DNA of 18,013 bases, from positions 1-18,013 of the forward strand of contig DAOVIO010000078.1 of NCBI GenBank assembly GCA_030673645.1, given 5' to 3'. Position 1 is the stretch's first letter. Each line of letters starts with the position of its first letter. The stretch is from JAGLSB01 sp023135955 (GTDB lineage Bacteria > Bacteroidota > Bacteroidia > Bacteroidales > GCA-2748055). The notes beneath the pieces are model-generated. The model saw only the letters and a program-made list of their open reading frames with translations, had not been told where the DNA came from and ran no database searches. Below are positions 1 through 7,926 of the stretch, in pieces. Position numbers and translations under genes: made by a program.

Positions 1-2
1 AT

Positions 3-1268
3 AGATACGATGTCTGGCAATTTGATCCTGAAGGAAAAAAAGCAGCAGTTTGTATTACAAAATCTTACGGCAGGGATAATAATGTCAGACTTCGCTACAC
101 AAAGCTGGATAAGGATGAATATTTCATAGATCTTCAAAAAATGCTCTATTTCACGTTTAATAATGAAGTTAGCATGGAGGAGGGTATTGCTGAATTAAAC
201 TTAAATAATAGCACTGGGGTAAAAGTATTATTGAGGTCAGGAAATGATTATAATTCTCTATTAAAAGCTAAAAATGAAGATGTTTTCGTATTCAGGAAAG
301 GGAGCTTTCAAGATTATGCTGATATTTATCTGACAGATTCAAAATTCAAAGATCCTAAGAAAGTAAGTACAACAAATCCACAAGCAGATGAATATTTATG
401 GGGCAATGTGAAGCTGGTAAAATGGACATCCTTCAACGATGACGAATTATCAGGATTGTTATATACACCGAAGAATATGGATCCTTCTAAGAAATATCCA
501 ATGCTGATATATTTTTATGAAAAATCTTCAAAAGGAATTCATAGTCACAGGATTCCTTCACCATCCAGATCAACAATTAATATTCCATGGTGCACCAGTA
601 ATGGTTATGTAGTATTTGTTCCCGATATTGTTTATCGTGATGGTTATCCGGGAGAAAGTGCTTACGATGCTATCGTATCGGGTACTATGGCGATGACGGA
701 AAGGAATTCATTTATTGATAAGGATAAAATAGGTATTCAGGGACAAAGTTGGGGCGGATATCAGGTTGCTTATCTTGTAACACAAACAAACATCTATGCA
801 GCAGCAATGGCGGGAGCTCCTGTAAGTAATATGACCAGTGCATATGGAGGAATCAGATGGGGAACAGGAATGAGTAGAATGTTTCAATATGAACAAACGC
901 AGAGCCGAATTGGAGGAACGCTTTGGGAAAAGCCTGGCTTATATATAGAAAATTCACCTTTATTTCATGCTCCTCGAATTGAAACCCCGCTATTAATGAT
1001 GCATAACGATAATGACGGCGCCGTTCCATGGTACCAGGGGATAGAGTTTTTCGTAGCATTGAGACGATTGGATAAACCCGTTTGGATGCTTACATACAAT
1101 AAGGAAGAACATAATCTTACTAAATGGCCAAATCGAGTTGATCTTGGGATTAGAATGATGCAATTCTTCGACTTTTATCTAAAAGATGCTCCAGAACCAA
1201 AATGGATGAGTGAAGGTGTACCTGCTTTAGATAAAGGTAAAGTGAATGGTAGAGAACTACTTAAATAA
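3..1268 (+). CDS. S9 (prolyl oligopeptidase) family serine peptidase, C-terminal part (5' end outside window)
   Basis: The frame is open from base 3, upstream of the first ATG at 141, so this is the 3' end of a longer gene rather than a 375-residue protein. The visible part covers the end of the N-terminal propeller-like region (a YDVWQFDPEGKK stretch near base 6) and the whole alpha/beta-hydrolase domain. The catalytic triad is intact: Ser in GQSWGGYQ (codon 747-749), Asp in NDNDGAVPW (codon 1014-1016) and His in EEHNL (codon 1110-1112). Family members hydrolyse peptides, often as secreted dipeptidyl or oligopeptidases. Bacteroidota homologues are usually much longer (I recall about 900 residues), so roughly half may be missing. 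The stop lies 12 nt before the PAP2 gene, so cotranscription is likely, although a peptidase has no obvious role in the sugar cassette that follows. The family call is firm; substrate and localisation cannot be judged without the N-terminus. Confidence 0.9.
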   Translation, partial: RYDVWQFDPEGKKAAVCITKSYGRDNNVRLRYTKLDKDEYFIDLQKMLYFTFNNEVSMEEGIAELNLNNSTGVKVLLRSGNDYNSLLKAKNEDVFVFRKGSFQDYADIYLTDSKFKDPKKVSTTNPQADEYLWGNVKLVKWTSFNDDELSGLLYTPKNMDPSKKYPMLIYFYEKSSKGIHSHRIPSPSRSTINIPWCTSNGYVVFVPDIVYRDGYPGESAYDAIVSGTMAMTERNSFIDKDKIGIQGQSWGGYQVAYLVTQTNIYAAAMAGAPVSNMTSAYGGIRWGTGMSRMFQYEQTQSRIGGTLWEKPGLYIENSPLFHAPRIETPLLMMHNDNDGAVPWYQGIEFFVALRRLDKPVWMLTYNKEEHNLTKWPNRVDLGIRMMQFFDFYLKDAPEPKWMSEGVPALDKGKVNGRELLK

Positions 1269-1280
1269 TCTAATTTTATC

Positions 1281-1934
1281 ATGAATTGGTCAAATTTCGG
1301 GAATCGTTCACAATTGTATTTATACTACCTCATTGCAGGGATTTCCATAATTTTTATACTTATCAATGGGAAAGTTGACTCATTCTTAAAATTATATTCT
1401 TTTCATAGTGATTTTCTAAACTCAATAATGAAGGGAATAACTTTTCTGGGAGATGGAATATTTGCATTATTTTTTGCATTTATTTTTATATTTTACAAAC
1501 TCAGAATCTCAATATTCCTTATGGCAAATTGGTTGATTTCGGGACTTTTGGCTCAGATTTTAAAAAGATATATTTTTACCGATGAGTTAAGACCACTAGC
1601 TTTTTTTAAACAATTGGGAATAAATATTTATCAGGTTCCGGGTATAGAATTACATTCTTACCACAGTTTTCCGTCGGGACATACAGCAACTGCCTTTGCT
1701 TTGTTTTTTGGATTATCACTATTTGTGAAAAATCAATGGTATAAGGCTTCCTTATTGTTATTTGCAACTTTAATCGGATTTTCAAGAATATATCTTGGCC
1801 AGCACTTCCCGGCAGATGTCATTGCAGGTTCAGTGATTGGAATATTTACTTCAATTTTTCTTTTTAGCAGACTTACAAATTGGACGTCGCCATTTTTGGA
1901 AAAAAATATTCAAATGATTGTTAGAAAATTATGA
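1281..1934 (+). CDS. PAP2 superfamily membrane phosphatase (lipid phosphatase / undecaprenyl-diphosphatase-like)
   Basis: This 217-residue polytopic membrane protein carries the three PAP2 signatures: KRYIFTDELRP at about 95-105, PSGH at 131-134, and SRIYLGQHFPAD at 168-179 with Ser168, Arg169, His175 and Asp179. The two conserved histidines (134 and 175) are the expected nucleophile and proton-relay residues. Hydrophobic segments lie at about 13-29, 59-72, 77-93, 136-149, 155-167 and 180-195. PAP2 enzymes remove phosphate from membrane lipids such as undecaprenyl pyrophosphate, phosphatidylglycerol phosphate or lipid A. The stop overlaps the next start (ATGA at 1931-1934), which places it in one operon with an ArnT-like transferase and a polyprenyl-phosphate sugar synthase. 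I infer a role in recycling the carrier lipid or in removing a phosphate from the acceptor. The exact substrate cannot be read from the sequence. Confidence 0.9.
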   Translation: MNWSNFGNRSQLYLYYLIAGISIIFILINGKVDSFLKLYSFHSDFLNSIMKGITFLGDGIFALFFAFIFIFYKLRISIFLMANWLISGLLAQILKRYIFTDELRPLAFFKQLGINIYQVPGIELHSYHSFPSGHTATAFALFFGLSLFVKNQWYKASLLLFATLIGFSRIYLGQHFPADVIAGSVIGIFTSIFLFSRLTNWTSPFLEKNIQMIVRKL

Positions 1935-3568
1935 TAAGGCTTAATAATATAAGCGCATTTGTATTTGCTCTTCTTATGGGAGCACTCTTCTACATTCCAT
2001 TTCTGGGAGGAATCCATCTTTTCGATTGGGATGAAATTAATTTTGCAGAGTCTGCAAGAGAAATGATTTCAAGTGGAAACTTCCTAACAGTTCAAATTAA
2101 TTATGAAGCTTTTTGGGAGAAGCCACCACTCTTTTTCTGGTTACAAGTACTTTCTGTAAAAATATTTGGGATGGGAGAATTTGCAATGCGATTCCCAAAT
2201 GCCTTATGTGGAATAATAACTCTTATCGTGATTTATCGGGTAGGAGAAAGGATATTTGACGAAAAGTTCGGATTTATATGGATGATGGTATATGCAGGAA
2301 GTTTATTACCATTCTTCTATTTTAAATCAGGAATTATTGATCCCTGGTTTAATCTGTTTATTTTTCTTGGTATAACACATCTAGCATACTACTTCATTAT
2401 TCAGGAAAGAAGATTATTTAATATCAGTCTTTCCGGAGCATTCCTTGGCTTAGCTATAATTACTAAAGGTCCTGTTGCAATTCTAATTCTGTTTATAGTT
2501 CTATTGGTGTTCCTTTTCTTTTCAAAATTCCGGGTAAGCATTAGAATTAAAGATATTCTAAGTTTTTCTTTTTTTCTTTTAATGATAGGCGGTTCCTGGT
2601 TTTTATTACAGATTCTAAATGGTAATTTTCATATAATCCGTGACTTCATTGAATATCAGATAAGATTGTTTCAAACAGAGGATGCTGGTCATGGCGGGTT
2701 TTTATTATATCATTTTGTCATACTCTTTTTTGGTGTTTTTCCCGCATCAGTATTTGCATTACCGGCTTTAACAAAAAGTATTGTTGAATCATATCATGTT
2801 AAGAGTTTTGCACTTTGGATGAGAATTCTTTTTTGGGTTGTCATTATCTTATTTACAATTGTTAAGACAAGGATAATTCACTATAGTTCTCTGGCATATT
2901 TCCCAATTACTTTTCTCGGTGCTCAAATGGCATACAGGATCTTCCAGGATAAGCAGAGGTTCAGGGAATATTTTAGAATACTCATACTCATATTGAGTTT
3001 GTTATTTGCTGGAATTACTGTCGGAATAAGTTTCATAGGAAAATTTATGGATAAATTAGAATTAGAAAAGTTATTAAATGATCCTTTTACCTTGGCAAAT
3101 TTACAAGCTGATGTTAAATGGACCGGCTGGGAATCGCTTACGGGTGTGCTTTTCTTTATTGCTATCATAATTTCTCTTTACATGATTAAGGATAAAAGAA
3201 AGGTCATCATTACTATATTTGTATCGAGTTTGCTTTTTGCATATAGCAGTTTATTAATTTTTACTCCAAAAATTGAGGCTTATTCACAAAGAGCTGCTAT
3301 TGAATTTTTCAAAAGTATTAAGGATGAAGATGCTTATGTTATAACTTTGGGTTATAAGTCATATGCCCAATACTACTATGCAGAAATTAAACCTAAACAA
3401 AATATTAATGCCAGTAATGTTAAGTGGTTTCTAGAAGGAGACATAGATAAACCGGTTTATATTGCTTTCAAAATTCATAAAAAAGATGAATATTTAAAGA
3501 AATATCCATTCCTGATAATATTATACGAAAAAAATGGTTTTGTATTTGCTAAAAGAGATGTGAAATAA
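1931..3568 (+). CDS. ArnT/PMT-like polyprenyl-phosphate-sugar glycosyltransferase (GT-C fold, GT83-type)
   Basis: The 545 residues begin with a first membrane segment (about 8-27) followed by the periplasmic loop diagnostic of this group: FDWDEINFAESARE (32-44) with the Asp34/Glu35 pair, then FWEKPPLFFW (61-70). About ten further hydrophobic segments follow, then a small soluble C-terminal domain from about residue 450. Such enzymes use undecaprenyl- or dolichyl-phosphate sugars as donors and transfer the sugar to lipid A, proteins or polysaccharides on the outer face of the inner membrane. The start overlaps the PAP2 stop by 4 nt, and the stop overlaps the next GT2 start by one base (TAATG). 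The neighbouring GT2 is the obvious donor-making partner. Whether the product is a modified lipid A, an O-glycosylated protein or something else is unknown, and the sugar is inferred only from context. Confidence 0.88.
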   Translation: MIRLNNISAFVFALLMGALFYIPFLGGIHLFDWDEINFAESAREMISSGNFLTVQINYEAFWEKPPLFFWLQVLSVKIFGMGEFAMRFPNALCGIITLIVIYRVGERIFDEKFGFIWMMVYAGSLLPFFYFKSGIIDPWFNLFIFLGITHLAYYFIIQERRLFNISLSGAFLGLAIITKGPVAILILFIVLLVFLFFSKFRVSIRIKDILSFSFFLLMIGGSWFLLQILNGNFHIIRDFIEYQIRLFQTEDAGHGGFLLYHFVILFFGVFPASVFALPALTKSIVESYHVKSFALWMRILFWVVIILFTIVKTRIIHYSSLAYFPITFLGAQMAYRIFQDKQRFREYFRILILILSLLFAGITVGISFIGKFMDKLELEKLLNDPFTLANLQADVKWTGWESLTGVLFFIAIIISLYMIKDKRKVIITIFVSSLLFAYSSLLIFTPKIEAYSQRAAIEFFKSIKDEDAYVITLGYKSYAQYYYAEIKPKQNINASNVKWFLEGDIDKPVYIAFKIHKKDEYLKKYPFLIILYEKNGFVFAKRDVK

Positions 3569-4311
3569 TGATTGGAGAAAAGAGAATAACGGTAGTCCTG
3601 CCTGCATATAATGCTTCAAAAACATTGGAGAAAACTTACAGAGAGATTCCACAGGATATTGTAGATAATGTTGTTCTTGTAGATGATAATAGCAGCGACT
3701 CAACCATTAATGTTGCTAAGGAACTCGGAATTAAGCACATCATTCAACATGGAATAAATACAGGTTATGGAGGGAACCAAAAGACCTGTTATAATAAAGC
3801 ACTTGAATTGGATTCTGATATTGTAGTAATGTTACATCCTGATTATCAGTATACTCCTAAACTAATTCATTCCATGGCTTACCTTATTGCAAATGATGTT
3901 TATGAGGTAGTTTTAGGATCTCGGATTTTGGGAAAAGGAGCCAGACGTGGAGGTATGCCAATTTATAAATATATTGCAAATCGTATTCTTACTCTTTTAC
4001 AGAACCTCGTAATGAATCAGAAATTATCTGAATATCATTCAGGATATAGAGCCTTCTCATCAAAAGTACTAAGGACAGTTAATTATCGGGTAAATTCTGA
4101 TGATTTTATTTTCGACAATCAAATGCTAGCACAGATCCTATTTGCTGGCTTTCATATTGCAGAAATTACTTGTCCAACGAAATACTTTAAAGAAGCCTCA
4201 AGTATTAATTTTAAAAGAAGTGTGAAATATGGCTTAGGTGTAATTCTAACATCTTTTGCATATCGTTTTCAAAAAGCAAGAATAGGTAGATTTAAGATTT
4301 TTCAACAATAA
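3568..4311 (+). CDS. GT2 family glycosyltransferase, DPM1-like (polyprenyl-phosphate sugar synthase)
   Basis: A 247-residue GT-A glycosyltransferase. The nucleotide-binding start is VVLPAYNASKTL (9-20), the acidic pair is VDDNSSD (38-44), and the divalent-metal site region is MLHPDYQY (88-95). HSGYRAFS further on matches the family's acceptor-loop region. No strong membrane segment is present apart from a weak hydrophobic patch near the C-terminus, as in the short DPM1-type synthases. The reaction expected is transfer of a sugar from a nucleotide sugar to undecaprenyl phosphate on the cytoplasmic face. The gene is translationally coupled to the ArnT-like transferase (stop/start TAATG) and lies 14 nt before a sugar kinase gene. 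I infer that it makes the lipid-linked donor for the transferase; UDP-glucuronate or UDP-glucose would be the donors suggested by the next two genes. Confidence 0.85.
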   Translation: MIGEKRITVVLPAYNASKTLEKTYREIPQDIVDNVVLVDDNSSDSTINVAKELGIKHIIQHGINTGYGGNQKTCYNKALELDSDIVVMLHPDYQYTPKLIHSMAYLIANDVYEVVLGSRILGKGARRGGMPIYKYIANRILTLLQNLVMNQKLSEYHSGYRAFSSKVLRTVNYRVNSDDFIFDNQMLAQILFAGFHIAEITCPTKYFKEASSINFKRSVKYGLGVILTSFAYRFQKARIGRFKIFQQ

Positions 4312-4325
4312 TAAATTTTAAAACA

Positions 4326-5333
4326 GTGATAATAAGAAAAGTATCTTATCCCAGAGCAGCTTTAATCGGAAATCCTTCTGATGGGTATTATGGAAAGACA
4401 ATAGCCTTTTTATTCAGCAATTTTAAGGCTGAAATCCTACTTTACGAAAGTCCAGAACTGGAAATTATTCCAGAAGGGACAGACAGTACTCTTTTCGAAA
4501 GCATGCAAGCTATGGTTGAGGAAGTCAATCTTTACGGATATTATGGAGGTGTAAGGTTATTAAAAGCAGCTATTAAGCGATTCTATGAACATTGTCAGCA
4601 GAATAATCTAAAACTTGACAAAAGAAATTTTACTATACGATATAAATCAAATATTCCATTTAGATTAGGACTTGCTGGATCCAGTGCTATTATTACTGCA
4701 AGCATGAGAGCAATGATGGAATTTTTCGAAGTTAACATTGACCGGGAAATATTAGCAAATTTGGTATTATCTGTTGAACAGGATGAATTATCTATATCAG
4801 CAGGTCTTCAGGATAGGGTAGCCCAGGCATATGAAAATCCAATATATATGGATTTTGATGAGAAAATAATGAAAAAGCGGGCTTATGGAATTTATAAAGA
4901 AATTAAAACTGAGAATTTTCCTTCATTTTACATTTCTTATCGAAGAGATCAATCGGAAGGGTCAGACATAGTCCATAATACCTTCAGAGAAAGGTTTTTG
5001 CTTAAGGAGAAGAAAGTTCTTGATGCAATTGAGAAGTGGAAAGATTTGACGGACAAAGTATATGATATGTTGCTAAGTGATAACTGGATGCGAATAGATG
5101 AATTAATAAATTCTAATTTTGATATTCGTAAATCAGTTATGAATATTTCTGAAAAGAATCTTGAGATGGTTGAAATTGCCAGAAAAACTGGAGCCAGCGC
5201 TAAATTTACAGGTTCAGGTGGGGCAATAATTGGAACATATAAGAATGAAGTTATTTTTGAAGAATTAAAAACCAGAATGAATCACATTGGTATTGAAACC
5301 ATTAAACCCAATATTGTAAGATCTGCACTATGA
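4326..5333 (+). CDS. GHMP kinase closely resembling plant-type glucuronokinase
   Basis: A 335-residue GHMP-fold sugar kinase starting at a GTG; no ATG lies near the conserved N-terminus, so GTG is needed. The signatures are GNPSDGYYGKT (15-25), the ATP-binding glycine loop LGLAGSSAI (114-122), a catalytic-region Asp in GLQDRVAQAY (160-169) and the C-terminal FTGSGGA (294-300). From memory, the Arabidopsis glucuronokinase shares the GNPSD-YFG start, the EGYYGGVRLL block (here YGYYGGVRLL), the AGLQDRVAQ-Y block with MDF shortly after, and NFDIRR (here NFDIRK). This is a much closer match than to galactokinase, GHMP heptose kinase or mevalonate kinase. The reaction would be D-glucuronate plus ATP to glucuronate-1-phosphate. 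Its stop overlaps the start of the uridylyltransferase gene (ATGA), which fits immediate conversion to a UDP-sugar. The sugar specificity is inferred from homology, not proven. Confidence 0.82.
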   Translation: MIIRKVSYPRAALIGNPSDGYYGKTIAFLFSNFKAEILLYESPELEIIPEGTDSTLFESMQAMVEEVNLYGYYGGVRLLKAAIKRFYEHCQQNNLKLDKRNFTIRYKSNIPFRLGLAGSSAIITASMRAMMEFFEVNIDREILANLVLSVEQDELSISAGLQDRVAQAYENPIYMDFDEKIMKKRAYGIYKEIKTENFPSFYISYRRDQSEGSDIVHNTFRERFLLKEKKVLDAIEKWKDLTDKVYDMLLSDNWMRIDELINSNFDIRKSVMNISEKNLEMVEIARKTGASAKFTGSGGAIIGTYKNEVIFEELKTRMNHIGIETIKPNIVRSAL

Positions 5334-6199
5334 TAAGAAAAGCTGTTATACCTGCTGCTGGATTTGGTACACGTTTTCTACCTGCTACAAAATCTCAGCC
5401 AAAAGAAATGCTCCCGATTATTGATACTCCAACAATACAGCACGTTGTAGAAGAAGCTGTTGAATCTGGGATTACCGATATTCTAATGATTATTGGTAAA
5501 GGAAAAAGATCGATTGAGGAGCATTTTGACAGAAATTATGAGCTTGAAGCTCAGCTTCTTGAAAAAAATAAGACAGAAGAACTGAATCTAATGAAGAAGA
5601 TAAATTCTCTCGCTAATATTCATTTTATCTACCAAAAAGAATTGAATGGTTTAGGCGATGCCATAAGTTATGCCAGATATCATGTAAATAATGAACCATT
5701 TGCTGTGCTGTTAGGTGATACATTAATTGAATCTAACAACGATATCCCTGTTACAAAGCAATTAATAGATGTTTATAATCATTACCAAGCTTCAGTTGTA
5801 GCTTTGGAAGAAGTTCATCCATCTTTAGTGTCAAGATATGGAATAATGGACGGCAGAAAAATCAATAAGAATATCTATGAAGTTGATGGATTCATTGAAA
5901 AACCTGCCATAAATGATTCACCTTCAAATCTTGCAATTGCCTCAAGGTATATTTTTACTCCTGAAATATTCAATTATTTAGATAAGTTAAAACCAGGGAA
6001 AAATAATGAGATTCAGATTACTGACGCCATGCAAATGATGGCGAAAAAAAAGGCTTGGTACGGATTAAAATTTGATGGTAAACGACACGATATCGGAAAC
6101 AAGCTTGATTTTCTTAAGACTAATGTAATTTACGGACTTAAGAGAGAGGATATTGGGCCTGAATTCAGACAATGGTTAAAAGAATACATAGAGGATTAG
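5330..6199 (+). CDS. galU: UTP-glucose-1-phosphate uridylyltransferase (GalU-like UDP-sugar pyrophosphorylase)
   Basis: The 289 residues are the usual GalU length. The N-terminal nucleotide-binding signature IPAAGFGTRFLPATK (7-21) is followed by PKEMLP (24-29), and LLGDTL and GFIEKP blocks follow, the latter carrying the conserved active-site lysine. The enzyme joins UTP and a sugar-1-phosphate to give a UDP-sugar and pyrophosphate in the cytoplasm. Classical GalU uses glucose-1-phosphate. Here the gene is translationally coupled (ATGA) to a glucuronokinase-like gene, so it may act on glucuronate-1-phosphate, as the broad-range plant UDP-sugar pyrophosphorylase does, although that plant enzyme is a different, longer protein. 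It is the last gene of the overlapping series, and 79 nt separate it from the next start. The family call is firm; the preferred substrate is open. Confidence 0.9.
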   Translation: MIRKAVIPAAGFGTRFLPATKSQPKEMLPIIDTPTIQHVVEEAVESGITDILMIIGKGKRSIEEHFDRNYELEAQLLEKNKTEELNLMKKINSLANIHFIYQKELNGLGDAISYARYHVNNEPFAVLLGDTLIESNNDIPVTKQLIDVYNHYQASVVALEEVHPSLVSRYGIMDGRKINKNIYEVDGFIEKPAINDSPSNLAIASRYIFTPEIFNYLDKLKPGKNNEIQITDAMQMMAKKKAWYGLKFDGKRHDIGNKLDFLKTNVIYGLKREDIGPEFRQWLKEYIED

Positions 6200-6278
6200 C
6201 ATTATTTGATATTTCATGTTATTTTTGACATGGTAGCAAAATTTTTAACTAAATAATGATATTAAATTTTAATAAATT

Positions 6279-7607
6279 ATGACTAATACTAGAAGAGATT
6301 TTCTAAAGAAAAGTGCCATTGGCGCAACAGGAATTGCAATAGCAGGAACAAGTACGGCAAAAGCTTATTCGGGAATTAAAGATGCTAATGAAAAAATTGT
6401 ATTTGGTATAACCGGTTTACATAACAGGGGAAAAGCGCACCTTAAAGCTATTGCTGCTCTAGAGAATACTGAAGTTGGCTTTGTTTGTGATGTTGACTCA
6501 CGCGTTCTGGAGGAATCAGTTAAATTGGTTAAAGAAGCTACAGGGAAAACACCAAAAGCCTTTGTTGATTACAGAAAGATGTTGGAGGAAAAAGATTTAG
6601 ATGTAGTAACCATTGCAACACCTGAACATTGGCATGCTCCAATGGCTATTATGGGAGCTCAGGCCGGAAAACATGTATATATTGAGAAACCAGCTAGTCA
6701 TAATCCTGCAGAAGGCGAAATGCTTGTAAAGGTTCAGAAAAAAACAGGAATGCTGATTCAGATGGGGAACCAGCAACGCTCTGCACCAACTTCGATTCAG
6801 GCTATTAAAGATATTAGGAATGGAATAATAGGTGATGCATATTATGCTAAAGCCTGGTATTCTAATCAAAGGGGCTCTATTGGTAAAGGACAGGTTGTCC
6901 CTGTACCTGATTGGTTAAACTGGGATTTATGGCAAGGACCTGCACCACGTAGGGATTATCAGGATAATTTAGTCCATTATAATTGGCACTGGTTTAAACA
7001 TTGGGGAACTGGTGAGATACATAATAATGCAACTCATGAAATAGATATCTGTCGTTGGGCACTTGATGTGGAAATTCCTAATAAAGTAACTTCTTCCGGG
7101 GGGCGCTTTCATTATGATGACGACTGGCAGTTTTATGATACTCAGGATGCGTCTTATGAATATGCTGGTGGTAAAATGATTACCTGGGAAGGCAGAAGTT
7201 GTAACCGATTTCCTCATTATGGAAGAGGCAGAGGTGTAACAATACATGGTACTAACGGAACTATTTTGCTCGACAGAAATGATTATATTCTTTATGATAC
7301 AAAAAATAAGGTTGTTAAGGAGATGAATGAAGCAGGTTTTAGTGAAACTACGGATACTTCGGGAATAGGAACACTGGATGTGTATCACATGCAAAACATG
7401 CTTGATGCAATCAGAAAAGGAGCAAAACTGGCAGCTCCAATTAATGAAGGAAGAATTTCAACATTGCTTTGTCATCTGGGAAATATATCGCAGGAAGTTG
7501 GCAGAACATTGTATGTTGATTCAAAGAATGGTCATATAATTGGCGATGGACAAGCAATGCAGCTATGGTCAAGAGAGTACGAGCCAGGGTGGGAGCCTAA
7601 GGTTTAG
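6279..7607 (+). CDS. Tat-secreted Gfo/Idh/MocA family oxidoreductase-like protein
   Basis: The 442-residue protein begins with a twin-arginine signal, NTRRDFLKKSAIGATG (3-18), with a hydrophobic stretch and a likely cleavage after the AKA near residue 29. The Rossmann domain follows (VFGITGLHNRGKAHL), then IATPEHWHAPMA and the family signature YIEKPASH. A C-terminal domain contains a Trp/His-rich block (NWHWFKHWGTGEIHNNATHE). Gfo/Idh/MocA proteins bind NAD(P) and oxidise sugars or cyclitols; Tat-exported relatives carry the folded protein with its cofactor to the periplasm, and some, such as GH109, use NAD for glycoside cleavage. This one resembles the secreted set common in Bacteroidota and Planctomycetota. 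It follows the glycosylation cassette after 79 nt and ends just before a terminator, so it could be its last gene or a separate unit. The substrate is unknown. Confidence 0.88.
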   Translation: MTNTRRDFLKKSAIGATGIAIAGTSTAKAYSGIKDANEKIVFGITGLHNRGKAHLKAIAALENTEVGFVCDVDSRVLEESVKLVKEATGKTPKAFVDYRKMLEEKDLDVVTIATPEHWHAPMAIMGAQAGKHVYIEKPASHNPAEGEMLVKVQKKTGMLIQMGNQQRSAPTSIQAIKDIRNGIIGDAYYAKAWYSNQRGSIGKGQVVPVPDWLNWDLWQGPAPRRDYQDNLVHYNWHWFKHWGTGEIHNNATHEIDICRWALDVEIPNKVTSSGGRFHYDDDWQFYDTQDASYEYAGGKMITWEGRSCNRFPHYGRGRGVTIHGTNGTILLDRNDYILYDTKNKVVKEMNEAGFSETTDTSGIGTLDVYHMQNMLDAIRKGAKLAAPINEGRISTLLCHLGNISQEVGRTLYVDSKNGHIIGDGQAMQLWSREYEPGWEPKV

Positions 7608-7626
7608 CGAAAATTAAATATATATT

Positions 7627-7661
7627 GTAGCGTTATCATTATGGTAACGCTACTTTTTTTT
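7627..7661 (+). terminator. Rho-independent terminator after the sugar cassette
   Basis: Two perfect 9-base arms (GTAGCGTTA at 7627-7635 and TAACGCTAC at 7645-7653) can extend inward with a T-G wobble and two more pairs, leaving a 3-nt loop. Eight T residues follow directly (7654-7661). It lies 20 nt past the stop of the Tat-secreted oxidoreductase. Read on the minus strand there is no good T-run, so it mainly serves + strand transcripts. Confidence 0.92.
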
Positions 7662-7671
7662 CAAGCAAATC

Positions 7672-7924
7672 ATGAATAAAGGAAAAACAGGTTTTTATAT
7701 CGGTTCAAATGGAACAGAAGGAGATGAAGTCTGGGGAACGGCAAATTAATTCACAGAGTAGTTTTTCAAAATAATGGACATATTTCAAAAACTGAAGCAG
7801 AGAAAATATATGATCTTTTTGTATTATTTGAGGATTAAGAGAGCTTATTGATACTGGTAGCCATCGATCAGGAGATTACTGTTTTGTAATTTGGATAAGA
7901 TCAAGTTCTAATAATCAGTACCAA
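7672..7924 (+). pseudogene. Small ORF remnant with two apparent one-base deletions
   Basis: An ATG at 7672 opens a frame that stops after 25 codons (7747-7749). If one G is added to the GGGG run at 7733-7736, translation continues as VWGNGKLIHRVVFQNNGH and on to a stop at 7836-7838. If one T is added at 7835-7836 it continues again as EDLRELIDTGSHRSGDY to the edge of the convergent gene. Joined, this gives about 84 residues of ordinary composition. Both lesions are in short homopolymers, so they could be decay or consensus errors. I do not recognise the protein. It sits 10 nt past the terminator, with no Shine-Dalgarno, and its native 3' end may have been lost where the minus-strand gene begins. 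This accounts for most of the 319-base gap between the two oxidoreductase genes; nothing else is visible there besides the terminator. Confidence 0.4.
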
Positions 7925-7926
7925 GA

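Noticed and set aside
708..1059. Minus-strand ORFs inside the S9 peptidase gene
   Set aside because: They are shadows of a strongly supported coding frame with intact catalytic motifs and have no family features of their own.
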